From Entomortierella parvispora (lineage: Eukaryota; Mortierellomycota; Mortierellomycetes; Mortierellales; Mortierellaceae), in the NCBI GenBank assembly GCA_963573315.1, contig OY752146.1, forward strand, positions 1,674,001 through 1,738,000: DNA of 64,000 nt, given 5' to 3'. The translations under genes and the position numbers were made by a program. This document shows positions 11,826-23,063 of this stretch, one piece after another. The notes below the pieces were generated by a model. It was given only the letters and a program-made list of their open reading frames with translations, made no database searches and was not told where the DNA came from. Within the stretch, counting starts at the first letter, position 1. The number at the start of each line of letters is the position of its first letter.

Positions 11826-13093
11826 TTAAAGGGAAGCAATAACAGCAGCCACGGCCAAAGTAGCGGCAGCACCCAAGAAGGACGAGGCACGACCAGCAGC
11901 ACTGGTCTTGGAAGCAGGGGGGAGGTTGGAGGAGCCACTGCTTCCGCCAGTGCTGCCAGAGCTGCCAGAGCTGCCAGAGCTACCAGTGGAACCTCCGTTG
12001 GAGGGAGCGACACCGGGGGCAGAGCCAGTAGCAGTGGAACCAGGAAGAGCACCAGAGACACCGGCCGAGGGGAGAGTAGAGTTGGGGGCACCGACGGGGG
12101 GCTTGCAGGCCGAGCCATCAGCCATCTGGTAAAGACCGGGGATCAAATTCCAGCATCCTCGGGTAGAGTGGCCTATTATAAAATAAAGTTGCGAGAAACA
12201 AAACGAAGGTCAGTCAGTGCACTTTTATCGGTCTGTCGGTCGGTTGTTTGACCATTGCGATGATCGGATTTCACAGGTTGGTCTGAAGGAGGAAAAGGGG
12301 AGGAGAAGGGGGAGGGAAGAAAGGGAAGGACCATGGTCTCAGCATCTGCACGCATCCGTTGCCCCCCTGCAGGGAGAGACGATGGTGCGACCGATTCTCT
12401 CGAGAATCGAGAACGTTGGACAGGGTTGCACCAATCAAGGACGCAGTGAACAAGTGGATGGACAGGTTGGGGGGAGATTCAAAGCGGAAGATAAATGGGT
12501 TTTCCCCTTTGAATCGAGTTGTGAGCAAGAGCCATCGGCAGAAACTGACTGACTGACTGACTGGACTGACAGTCAGCCTTTTGTGAGGCAAGTGGTAAAA
12601 GCGCTAACTTACTGGTGTCGCAGTCAACATCAACGTTGGTTCCGTTGCAGCAGCGGAGACAGAAGGTGTTGGTGGCAGGCTCGAGCAACGAGAGGAACTT
12701 GGTGAAGCCCTGGCAAGAGTAAGGCCATCCGTGCGAATCCATCTGACCACCCTCGTCAGTGGGGTTCTGACCCCACGTAGCAGAGTCAATGCAGCCAGTG
12801 ACCTGGGTGTAGTTTTCAGTGACAGCGTAGTTGGCACTGAGGATGTATCCTGGAGGCGTGGGGGGTCCCAACTTGGAAGAGGGGCCGTAGCAGTGGACGG
12901 AGGCGCATCCCTCGTTGGGGGCAACGGGATAAACACCCTGTCCAGTGAGCATGGTACAGAATCCGACGTTGGGGGTAATGGATGTGACAATCAACTGCGG
13001 GCCAGGCTTGGGCTTGGTGTCGCAGGTAACTGGCTCAAGAGCAAGAGCGGGAACCGCGAGGGCGGCAACAAAGAAAATCGCTTTCATGAGCAT
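11826..13093 (-). CDS. Cys-rich secreted protein, probable GPI anchor, function unknown
   Basis: Two exons on the minus strand, 13093-12613 and 12172-11826; 828 nt, 275 aa, in phase. Residues 1-19 are a signal peptide (MLMKAIFFVAALAVPALA, then EPVTC). An alternative start is the second Met at 13087. The mature part has 12 cysteines in the patterns NEGCASVHCYGP, SHGWPYSCQGF, EPATNTFCLRCCNGT, DVDCDTS and RGCWNLIPGLYQ. This CxRCC...DC...GC..IPG.Y arrangement is seen in many uncharacterised fungal secreted proteins. A Ser/Gly linker (GSTGSSGSSGSSG) then leads to a hydrophobic C-terminus (FLGAAATLAVAAVIASL), as in GPI-anchored wall proteins. A minus-strand TATAAA lies at 13315-13310, about 220 bp upstream. 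I cannot assign a function. Confidence 0.85.
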
Positions 13094-13309
13094 GACTGAA
13101 AGGATAGTGGTTGTGTTGGTGGATGTGTTGAAAGGAGTGAGAATATGAGATGGAGAGAGGAGGACGACGAAAGAGCGTAGGAGAGGATTTACTTGTAGAA
13201 GTAAGGGAAGGGGCTGCCTGGGGATGGGATGGGAGAAGAAGAGAGAAGAGAGAGAAAGGACGAGAACAAAAAGACAAAAGAGATGAAGAGACGAGGGGGT
13301 CGCGCCCGC

Positions 13310-13315
13310 TTTATA
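13310..13315 (-). promoter_or_regulatory. TATA box of the Cys-rich secreted-protein gene
   Basis: TATAAA on the minus strand, in the context gccccgtataaagcggg, about 220 bp upstream of the start codon. Confidence 0.55.
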
Positions 13316-13355
13316 CGGGGCAATTCATCCATCCCAGGCCTCGTCGCAGGCCGTG

Positions 13356-13433
13356 TCCCAGGCAGAACAGAGGCCATGTCCCAGGCAGAACAAGAGGCCA
13401 AATCCCAGGCAGAACAGGCAGAACAGGCAGAAG
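13356..13433. repeat. Imperfect tandem repeat of a 24-bp unit
   Basis: Three copies begin with tcccaggcagaaca, spaced about 23-24 bp apart. The last copy degenerates into a shorter ggcagaaca iteration. It lies about 260-340 bp upstream of the Cys-rich secreted-protein gene. Confidence 0.7.
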
Positions 13434-16269
13434 GCAGCCCGTCGCTCGCGCACCAGTTGGACTCGTCGTGCCCGCCTCCTGCTCTCATCATCATTGCGGC
13501 CATACAGTCATTTGCCGCCCCTTTGCTTTTTTGGCACTACGTACCTGCTAGAGGGCGAAACAAGAATAGAAACACCTCCCTCGCTCCAGAAGCACAAACA
13601 AAAAACGCTCTTCTCTTTCGATTCTCGCTCGACTTCGTTCGTGGGTAGCCCCGGCAAGTGCTCTCACTGTCTTTTATTTTTATGTTTTTAGATTTCCTTG
13701 TCGAGGACGTGTCTCCTTTTGTTCTCCTCTCCCTTCCTCCCTCCCTGCCCTTCAACCGAAAGAGAAAAAAGTGCTCAGTGAGTTTGATTCACGAGCTACA
13801 GTCCTGTTCTCTTACACGTCGTGGCGCCTCGCTCCGCACATTCCAGTTATTCCATGAAGCATGTTTCCGGCTCTGTTTCTCTACCCTACGTCTTGCGATC
13901 CTCAGTCCTCTTCTTGTTTATTTTAAGCAATTGCCGAGATTACGTCCTGCTGTAGTGCGCAAGCAAGCTCGATACCCAGGCCATGATTCCGCCTTGTCGT
14001 TCTCTAGTCCCTTACTTTAGCTCCTTGGTCCTCTCCTCTCCGACGCTGCTCATGGTCACCATCGCTCTTGTAGTGTCTACCGAACGACCGTTGGGAGAAA
14101 ATTGCGCGCTAAAGCAGGGGAACTCAACCTTGTTCGCGATCATTTCCACTTGATTATTACCTTATTGCATGTAAATGCAATCAAAGCCAATGTGGGCCTT
14201 CTCATCTTCCCAGCAGCGGTGTTCAGTTTGTCGTCTCTCTTCCTCTTGTTGTCCTTCATGACTTTCCAACTGCCGCTATGTCAAGTAACAGGAACGTACT
14301 GTACTCTTTTTTTTTTCTAGTACTTGGTGACTCCCCAACATGCAGGTTCCGCTCTCACTGTACTCAGTCATCTGCCTAAACGGGTCAAAGATGTGGACAT
14401 GGACATGGGTAAATGGGGAAAAATCCGGTAGATGGAGCATATCCGAGTATTTTTGGGTACAACGCCCTTTCAGAGCTCCAGGGTTTTTTTTTCGCATGGA
14501 CAAATCAAGATCCAGGAACGCAAATGACCCGCAATGTTTGGGCGCTCAAAAAAAGAAAATCAAAAGCAATAAATGAAGGGCACCCAGGGCTGCTGTTGCT
14601 GTCGAGCCTGGGGTTACCCTTCTGGTGCACTGTAGTTTACTGCTGCAAACAAGGAAGAGAAAGAGTAAGCTTCTGCTCACAACAGAAGCATGTTAAAAGA
14701 GCTACATAATTCTTATGTTCACCCTTGGTTTTCTCGCAGTTGGAATGCGGCAGTGGAGGGAGGGGGTTCTCGTTCTCAGCTGCCTGACCACCACACTGTA
14801 TTATTTTTTTTTGTCTTGCTCTCAAAAATTGTGTGTTGCTTTCACGGAAAAATATAGAAAAGAGAGAGAGAGCCACAGTGCGGCTGAGATAACAGATGCA
14901 GGTCAGACAAGTGTAAAGGCGCCTCTTGCCCTTTTGTGGTTCGCTCGCCGGCTGAGGGAATAGACTAAAAGAGGACAGCTCGATCGTTTGTTGTCTGAAC
15001 ACAAAGGGGCAAGACAACACAACATCAGGAACAACAAATAATCCACCAAGGCAATTGATGTCCACAATTGAGATGCACCGTGCCATGTGCTTTGTTTTCG
15101 ACTAATCAAGAAATTTGGGTCAGGGGAACAGCCAATTAGACCTGGGTAAAAGGCTGATCGAAGACCAGGGAATCGGGTCTTGACCGCGACTCGCGCCGAG
15201 GGAAAGCTGTTCGCACAAGTAAGCTTCTTTTTTAGAAATGAAGACTCTTCGGGGGAACACGACTTTTTGGGAAAACAAGGGTTGACAAGAAGGAGAGAGA
15301 TACCGTTGTACTGTACACACCACGGGGCAGACTCTTCTCAAAGCTCTCTCGTATCTTCCTTCCCTCATACAGGGTAAAGGGTAGACCTAGTACCAACGTG
15401 TATCAACTTGTTTGTCGCTAGCATCCCCACTTCTGCACCGCGTTTCAAGGTAGTACGTAGAATGGACCCTGCCTGGGGCCTTCGCCCCAAATTGTAAAAA
15501 CGTGGGAACGATTTTAGGGGACCTGTCCTGTACTCACATGTACAGAACAACAGTCTGCTCAACCAGGCGGATATCATAAAAATTGAAACGCAAAATACGA
15601 AACACAAGGAGGGACAAGGGGCTCTGCCTGCTGCTGCAAACGCTGAAACGATGGTCGCGGTTGCTCCAGGATTGTGTCGGGGTTACAGTACTTTCTGTGC
15701 AGAAGCAGCTCCGTTGAGTTTGAACCCTCAACAAGAGTCCCTTTGGAGAGACGACGCCATAATGACCCGTGTAAGGCAGCTAGGATAGCCGTGTTTGCTC
15801 CTGGGCGACCAAACGCGGCCTGTTGACGTTGATATGTAGAAATAGGTGCATGCATAACAACATCAGAGTCAATTGCTTACTATGGTCCAAGAGAACAGTC
15901 GTCCCTTACCGCCTCTCTGCAAGCAGGATATACCATGGAGACTCTTGGTCAATTTGTTGTGTCCTCTGTTGCCCAGCAAGAATGCGGCAGGAAGCATTGC
16001 ATTCCCATGAATGTCACTTCTGCACCTCACTCTCAAGCATGCACAGGTTTGGAAATAGGGCCACTTGGCGTTCTGTCAACCAGAACGCCACTCAGCAACG
16101 ACAGCAAGGACACTGAGCATCTATCTCTCTGCATCCAATTTCGAATCAAGCCTAATGAAAAAGCATGCTCTATTTGTGTCTACATCTATCCGACTCTTGT
16201 TAACGTCCTTTGGAGAAAGAAGGGGGAACTGAGCATTAGATAAACAGCCAATTAAGTTCGGTATATATC

Positions 16270-18076
16270 CTACTCGCCCCTCATAAACTTCATAGTCATC
16301 TCATAGAAGAAAAACGTTGCCGCGTTGGCAGGGAAGGCACGGGCCATTGTTGGGCCAAAGCCCTTGAACCAGACCTTCCAGTTACCACCACGCGCCTCTG
16401 CCTGCAAGGATCGGAAACACTCCAAACTGTTCTTGTAGCTCAAGTTGCTCTGCATCCTGGACTTGACTACATCCTGAGGGTAACAAGGCACCCATGCACC
16501 AAATCCGGCAATACCTCCCGCCAGCAACAACTCGGGGGTTGTCAAGTCAGCCACTTGACCACCGTGGTTAAAGTGAGCCAATATCCGCTTTCCACCCTCA
16601 TATGTCACTGTAATTTTTTTTTTGTTGGGAGACACAACAAAACAACTGTTAATATTTTGACTTTCCAACATGTAACCACAAGAACAAACAATAGTGGTCG
16701 CGCAAGCTCTTACCAAAGTATGTAAAGTACGAGGGCACATCACGCATCAGCGTAATATCCATTCCACGGTACAGGCCACGCAATCCCTGCGCTTTAAAGG
16801 TCCGGATGCCAGCATTCAGAACCCCAGTGTACTATCAACAGGTGAGGGAGTTAGTAGAGATACCAAACTACAGGAGTATCGAAAGCGCTAATGCATAGAC
16901 GAGGGACTTACGGGCTTAATGGCACCAGCAAGAGGGGCGGTACCGGGGGCAGGCGAGTATTGTGTCTGCAGCTTGACCTTCAAAAGCTCGACGGGGCAAT
17001 TGACAAAGGCCATCACTCCTCCAGCCATGGATCCAGCACTTCCGATTTGAACTATAATAGATGATTGGTCGATTGAGTTTCACGTCGACGTCGACCGGAT
17101 ATATCCTGAGAGTAGTTCATCATGTCTCCAACTTACAGAGAGTCAAGGTCTTCTTTTCATCACCTCCCTGCAACATTCGTCTGAAATGACCGTTTGCAGC
17201 AAACATGACAGCATTGCTAGAACATCAGAGCGGCAGATATAAAAAAAAGTGAGTGTCAGTGTTTTTAGCTCAAAATCGGGGTGAGTCATTTTAGATACCA
17301 GAACTAACGCCGGTATTCTTGGAAACATTATATGTCTCTTCCGCCCTACCAAATACCAATGCCCATCAATGGCGATGTGACTCCCTTGTACAATCCCAAA
17401 GGCTGTCAAAGGTAGAGAAAAGAAAAGAAGAGATAGGGTGAGCAGACAATCACATGTATCCGAAAGTCCACCTATACAGGTCAGTTGCGAACATACTCCT
17501 TCTTCCCTGATCGTCACACGCAAACAGTCCATGGCGCCTGCATATTTTGGTGGATTAGGTTGGGTCTGGAGGCGGACCTACGATTGTGGAGATGAAAAGA
17601 AGACGGTGGTTGTCTGCAATGAGCTCTTTGCGCCGCCATGAGGCATTTGTTCCGTGGTCCTTCAGCGAACTCTGCTCCAAAGTGAGGTACCTTTAGTGTA
17701 TCAAAAGGATGACCTACGAATTTAAAAGTGAGGCCAAGGTCAGTTGTATTTTTCAGCCAGCCTTTTCGACTTCTCGGAAAGTCAGCAGTTCAACTGCGGA
17801 GAGAATCCTGCCCTGTTCCTGCGCAAAGTGGTGATTCATGACTTGTTTGTCATTTCCTCGCCCCTCTTCTGGACCCTGATTTTTCAGTTCCCTGCAGGGA
17901 TCCGTGTACTTGGTTCCTGTATGTGCAAGTCCGAAAGGATAGAAACTAGGTCTGCTGGTCGTTTAGGGGTAGTGGTTGCATGTACCTGAGATGACCTGTG
18001 CCCATCCTCCGACAGTTCCAGCAACGACATCGTTCACCCAAGAGGGCATGGTGCTCTGCTGCTTGTAGGTAGCCAT
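16270..18076 (-). CDS. Mitochondrial carrier family (SLC25) protein, carnitine/amino-acid carrier-like
   Basis: Inner-membrane metabolite carrier. Eight exons on the minus strand: 18076-17986, 17713-17691, 17577-17497, 17402-17350, 17216-17137, 17051-16912, 16831-16714, 16607-16270; 924 nt, 307 aa, in phase. It has three repeats, each with a carrier signature: PFDTLKVRLQTQ, PVELLKVKLQTQ and PQDVVKSRMQ. Matching second-half motifs include GLYKGVTSPLMGIGICNAVMF and GLYRGMDITLMRDVPSYFTYF. The three signatures resemble the carnitine/acylcarnitine and basic amino-acid branch, but the exact substrate cannot be read from sequence alone. Exon 2 is 23 nt and encodes HPFDTLK, so a missed exon would remove the first signature. 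The donor of exon 4 is the second of two possible GTs, chosen because it gives the CNAVMF reading. Divergent from IMP1. Confidence 0.92.
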
Positions 18077-18527
18077 TGTCCAACGTCGGTATGGGAGAAG
18101 GGAATGAGGAGGACTGAATGGAAAGAGTGAGAGAGAGAAAATAGATTTTTTTTTTTTTTTTTTTTTTTGTTGGCAGGTGAGTATGACTGTTTCTGACGCC
18201 AGTTGATCTCTCTCCTTTTTACAGTATCTTGAGCGTCTATCCAACCCAACCCCAGCTGTAACAAAGATCCCACGCCCAAACAGCCATCTGACGTTGGCTC
18301 CCTGCTCTCTTTTTTGAGCTACAGCAAACGTACAAAGTGCAAGATGGAGAAAGGACAGGGGCAAAGCCTTTTTTTTCGCACGCTCTCAGCCACGCGAGAA
18401 AGAGAAATGGTCACATGATACATTACACGTGACAGATCTTGCTGGCCGGCAGCCGGCCTGGCACGCCGACATGCATTCATGGCTTGCACAACCCACAGAC
18501 CACTGACCTTCCCCTCTTCATTTCGTC
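18077..18527. promoter_or_regulatory. Divergent promoter shared by SLC25 carrier and IMP1
   Basis: A 451-bp interval between two mitochondrial genes. It contains a T23 run at 18146-18168, TCACATGAT at 18411-18419 and CACGTGAC at 18426-18433. The two E-box-like sites sit within 25 bp of each other, about 100 bp before the IMP1 start. A bHLH-type factor is the obvious guess; this is inference. Confidence 0.55.
18411..18433. promoter_or_regulatory. Paired E-box-like sites between SLC25 and IMP1
   Basis: TCACATGAT at 18411-18419 and CACGTGAC at 18426-18433, separated by six bases. Both match the TCACRTGA core recognised by bHLH factors; occupancy is unproven. Confidence 0.5.
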
Positions 18528-19351
18528 ATGACATCCTTCTTCCGGAGTGCTGCTCTGGTGCTCCAAGTGGCATGCACTGTCCAATTGGTGAATCAATATG
18601 CATTCGAGGTTACATGGGTAAGACTCGTCCACGATGTCAATGGGCGATCCTCGTGCGAACTGGTCAAGTGAACTGATCAGCTTTTTCTCCCCTGTTCTTG
18701 CTTCCTCTCTTCTTTTCTCCTCTTCTAAATACCACCTTAGTGTTTTGGACCTTCCATGTTACCGACTCTAAACATGACAGGAGACATTGTCATCTTTGAA
18801 CGTTTAACACAGCGATTCTCCAAACTGCAGACGGGCGACCTGGTCGTTGCAACCTCTCCCGAGGATCCTACCAAGTATGTATGTAAACGCGTCATTGGAC
18901 TTGCTGGGGACAAGGTCTGCATAGATCCTGTCTCAATGCATCGGCAGTATATAACAGTAAGTCTTTGTCTTTTTTTGTTTTACGGAAAGATGTTTTGTGT
19001 CCACGGATCAGATCGGCTGCGCAGAAAGTGACATTGACCGAGAGATTTCACACCCAATTTTGACAGGTCCCACCAGGTCATTACTGGTTGATGGGTGACA
19101 ATCTCAGCAACTCTCTGGATTCGCGCCAGTATGGTCCTGTCAGTGGAGGACTTATTCTCGGGCGCGTCTTTGCTAGGGTAAATTTGAACCAATTTGTTGG
19201 TGCACCCGTCTTTGATTTTGTAGTTCTTTGACCTGTCTCTTGCGATATCAACAACGTCTGACCTACTCCTTATTACTCTTCTTGACGACAGCTGTGGCCA
19301 CATCCAAAGTGGTTGGACAATGGTCTCGAAGAAATTGTGGAGTTTGGATAG
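18528..19351 (+). CDS. IMP1: Mitochondrial inner membrane peptidase subunit 1
   Basis: A Ser/Lys signal peptidase of the inner membrane that removes intermembrane-space sorting signals. Exons: 18528-18617, 18741-18956, 19067-19177, 19292-19351; 477 nt, 158 aa, in phase. The N-terminal helix [20 protein letters not shown] leads into [10 protein letters not shown] with the catalytic Ser35. The general base is Lys79 in [15 protein letters not shown]. Box D and E follow as [20 protein letters not shown] and [16 protein letters not shown]. Length and the CxGPSM context fit Imp1 rather than Imp2. The start was chosen because the in-frame ATG 57 nt upstream runs into a stop before reaching it. Confidence 0.93.
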
Positions 19352-20337
19352 TATCTGATGTCCGCTTCGGAAGAGCTCCAAGGCTGTGTTGTCCAAGAGT
19401 AACCTTTATATACCCGGGGGCGGCGGCGCGCGGCGCCCAAGTGACCTACTGGTCTGACTCTTTTTTTAGTGCAGAACATGTGTCTTTCTCGCGCCAGAGC
19501 GTCAATAAAATGAGAGAAAGACCTTCCAATCTGAGTGTCGATGGACTGTAGGAATGGAGGTTGAGGTTGTATGACCTCATTTTTTGGAGGAATTTACGCA
19601 ACAGGTCGTGTGTTTCGATCCAACAAACGATATTCATGTCGGTGGCAAAAGATAGCAGTTTAGGTTCATCCTTTGGGAGGCACTGCATGAACTCTTACTC
19701 CGGAGAGAGGAGGCAGTGCAACAATTGACTCGTTCCCTCATCTCCATTCAGTGGTGACACTGAACAAGAGAAAGAACAGCGACTGGATTCTCTCTCTTCC
19801 GGCCTTGGTCGTTGATAATTCTTTGCACTCTCGCCACGCCTGTCTTGCAGGAGATTTTTTCACATTCATCTCCTCACAGATGCCATGGCAGGTTGGCCAA
19901 GGACACACTCCAATGGCTTTGTTAACGCCAAACTAAAGTAAAAACTAAATTCAAGAAGGCACGGCCGTTGTGAGCCATTGGCGACCGGTGACAAAGTGCA
20001 CTCTTGTGCTCTCTCCCCCCCATGTCAAAACAACAGCGGAAAGTGGATGGTGAAGGATTACAGCGCAATTCAGGGCGGGGGCAGGCTGGATTATGATGTA
20101 TAGTACTGTATAGTGGAGAACAGAAGCACCAGTCAGAGCTGTACCCATCTCTTACTTCCTTGGCTCAACCTCGGTCTGTATTTGACCTTTCTTTCTCCGT
20201 TTGCTCCTCAACCCATTGTCCCTCTCCATCTCCCCTTCTTCCTTCTTCTCTTATTCCTCTTCTTCTTCCTCTTCCTCTTCCTTGTCCTTTCTTATCATCC
20301 TCTCCCCTCCTGGCTTTAACGCCTTCTTCTGCTAACC
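19352..20337. other. Intergenic region between IMP1 and the aspartic protease
   Basis: A 986-bp interval. It has a GC-rich patch near 19410-19440, and the last 180 bp are strongly CT-rich, as expected for the 5' leader of the protease gene. Short open frames here carry no recognisable domain. Confidence 0.45.
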
Positions 20338-22520
20338 ATGAAGTTCTCCCTCTCTGCTGCCGTTGCTCTGGCATCTACGGTCGCCATTGCCTCGGCTAAT
20401 GTCATCACGTATGTCTCCACATGAGTCTGAACTGCATTCCAACATTCAATGAACAGACTCCACTGATGGAATGCACAAACGTGGTGAAGGCAGAGTCGAA
20501 GAGGGATAGCACGCGGAAGGACTGACTGGACAAGCAACTGTGGCGGCCAGCGATTTTATTTTCAGCCCAAAGAAGAGTCGACGCGGCTCAGGAACAAATT
20601 TGCACCAACGGTCGAATCACCAACACTTTTTTCCACATGCAGACAGATGCAAGGAGGACAGGGCGCGATTATCAGTCTGCCCTGTCTGTCTCACCGCAGG
20701 CGTGCAGGCATTCCAATTGCTAACCCCATATCCTGCCCTTCTGCGCTTCCTCGTCACGTCTCCACAGCATGCCCATGGTCGGGCACTCTAACCCTACCTT
20801 GAAGAACTCAGCCGCGTGGACTAACCGCTACCTCCAGAAGCGCGCTGATGCCTCGCTGTCTCTGACCAACTCACTAGGCGATATTTCATATTGTAAGTGA
20901 CTGCGTAGCTCGGAGAACCTCTTTTTTTTTTTCGTGTTGTCTTTGGATTAATTGCATTTACTTTGACCCCTATCACAAAAAGCCGTCGACGTCGGCCTTG
21001 GCACCCCATCCCAAACCTATCGTTTGATCATTGACACCGGAAGCCCCGTCACCTGGGTCGTGGGTAGCTCTTGCGTGGGATCTGGCTGTGGCAACGTATC
21101 TCGCCAGTACAACCCTCAGGCTTCATCGTACGTTATTGAATCCTCTCCATGGCCAATACAAAAGAAACGGGACGGATTAACCAACTTTTCTCTATCGACA
21201 CGCTGCTTTCAATTCTCTAGCACCTCCGTCATCTCAACCTCTCCCCCTTTTCAGCTTTCCTATGTTGATGGAAGTACTATCGGAGGAAACTACTATAAAG
21301 TAAGCAATCTGGCTGTTGGAACCGATGGAAACTGTTGTGACCTATTTACTAACTCTATCGACTCGTTCTAGGAAGTATATAACCTCGGAGCACTTAGTTT
21401 TGATGCTGTCATCGGAGTGTTGAACCAAGATACTGCTGATATGCCCCCTACAGTCGACGGTCTCATGGGTCTTTGGTACACGACTGCCCAGAACGGTCCC
21501 GGTATACCGTCCAATGTCCCGTTCCTGAACGTTCTCGCAAACGGAACGTCGCTCACCAACAAGATGGTTGGAATCTGGCTTCAGCACCAAGACACGACAG
21601 CCAATACCTCTGCTGGAGGAGAGATCACCATTGGAGGCACGAACCCTGTCCGTTACACCGGCAATATCACCTACATCAACTGCGTTAGCAACAGCCCCTG
21701 GACCGTAAGAGATTGATTGTTTACGGACGGGGACATTCTCTTTTTTTGGTCGTTCTTTGTGGTTTGTGGTTGTTTATTTGTTTGTTGACCACAAGCAACT
21801 TTTGTTGAATCTTTGAATCAATTGTAGATCCCTGTCGGAGGTATCACCGTTAATGGACACAGCATTAATACTGCTGGAGCCGTGGGCGCAATCGACACTG
21901 GCACGAGTGCCATGTTGGTCCCCCAGAATGTATCCGACGCTATTAACAGCCTCATCCCCTCTGCTCAGAAACTGGTAAGCTTCATTGAGCGTAGGACGCT
22001 TTTGTATTCAATAACTGACATTTTTTTTTATCTTCTTTTGGAAATCAATTAGGTGAGTCCGAGTAACGGAATCGATGGCTGGGTTTTGCCATGCCAGGGT
22101 AACACCCCCATTTCCTTCACCTTTGGAGATTTTACAGTGCAGATTCCCTACACAGCAATTTCCATGCAGCAAATGGTGGCGGCTAAGGACAACCAAGGCA
22201 ACACTTATTGTTTGAGCGCAATAGCGTATCCAAGTGGAGGCGTCGCGAGCATCGAACAGTGGGTGTTTGGTGATTCATTCTTGACAAATGTCTACGCTGT
22301 CTTTGACTTTGGCACGAACGCGGCAACAGGCGGACGCATCGGCTTTGCTCAACTCGCCAGCCCTGGATACCCTGGAGGTTCGAGCGGCGGTAGCTCTGGC
22401 GCCAGTTCGGGTGGCAGTTCTGGAAGCAGGAGCAGCGCCTCGAGCCAGTTCTCGTCCGTCTCGACGCGTGCTATCCAGGCTTTGGTCGGTGTTGCGGCCG
22501 TTGCTGTGGTTCTTCTCTAA
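20338..22520 (+). CDS. Pepsin-type aspartic protease, secreted, probable GPI anchor
   Basis: Yapsin-like member of peptidase family A1. Exons: 20338-20408, 20768-20892, 20983-21127, 21221-21299, 21372-21704, 21828-21974, 22053-22520; 1368 nt, 455 aa, in phase. Exon 1 is almost exactly the signal peptide (MKFSLSAAVALASTVAIASA). A short propeptide follows. The first active-site Asp is Asp83 in LIIDTGSPVTWV and the second is Asp274 in GAIDTGTSAML. The flap is SYVDGSTIGG. The C-terminal part keeps VFGDSFLTNVYAVFDFG. After the catalytic domain come a Gly/Ser linker (SSGGSSGASSGGSSGS) and a hydrophobic end (IQALVGVAAVAVVLL) typical of a GPI signal. Several NxT/S sites suggest glycosylation. Intron 1 (359 nt) is the longest of the gene. 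Confidence 0.93.
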
Positions 22521-23063
22521 AAGCCGAAGAATAAGACAGGGGAGAACAATATCGCGATACCAAGACAACTTATCTATTCTATCTATTCTATCTATTCTGC
22601 CTACCATGCTTTAATGAATGCACGACCAAAAGAAAAGAAACATTTTGAAAAATAAACAAGGAAACACAAAGAAGGAACAAAGGAGAGCATGAAAGACGCA
22701 GACGCGGAAGGCGCAAACAGCGCAAAGAACAACGGATCGTCTATTTGTAGATTTGTGGCAGAAGCAAGAGCCATGCACTGAGTGCATGGTGTCAAAAAGG
22801 GCTGCCGATGTGCGAGACATTGTTGGAGGGGCGGAGACGACAAGAGAAGAGCAAGAAGGACGCGATCACCGGGTGTGCATCATGCGCCACCAACTCGGGC
22901 AGTGGTATTCTCTTCTTTGCCCGTTGCTTCTTTTACTTCCTTTTTCTTCCTCATCCCTTAACACCTTCCCCCCACCCTCTTACGCAGAAATACTGTCTTT
23001 CCATATTCATTTCACGCAGGCTTTCCAGCTTTTTTTTTGTTTACCACAGTCGCCACATTCTCC
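22521..23063. other. Intergenic region, protease 3' flank / SUN gene promoter
   Basis: A 543-bp interval. Three perfect copies of the 9-mer tatctattc lie at 22571-22597, in the presumptive protease 3' UTR. An aaataaa polyadenylation-like stretch is near 22649. The end is CT-rich with a T8 run just before the SUN gene. Confidence 0.5.
22571..22597. repeat. Three tandem copies of a 9-bp unit
   Basis: Three perfect head-to-tail copies of tatctattc in the presumptive 3' UTR of the aspartic protease gene. Confidence 0.85.

Larger units (their letters stand above)
13094..16269. other. 3.2-kb stretch with no supported gene
   Basis: The largest gene-free interval in the window. The first 250 bp are the promoter of the Cys-rich gene. 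A 24-bp-class imperfect repeat built on tcccaggcagaaca lies at 13356-13433. The remainder has only short open frames in all six frames, none with a recognisable domain. I checked for tRNA-like T-arms, transposase motifs and long terminal repeats and saw none that hold. It may hold an untranslated RNA, decayed mobile DNA or simply spacer. Confidence 0.5.

Noticed and set aside
15680-15750. Sequence on the minus strand resembling a tRNA T-arm (ttgagggttcaaactcaac).
   Set aside because: The loop is the wrong size for a T-arm, and no acceptor stem, D-arm or anticodon arm can be built around it.
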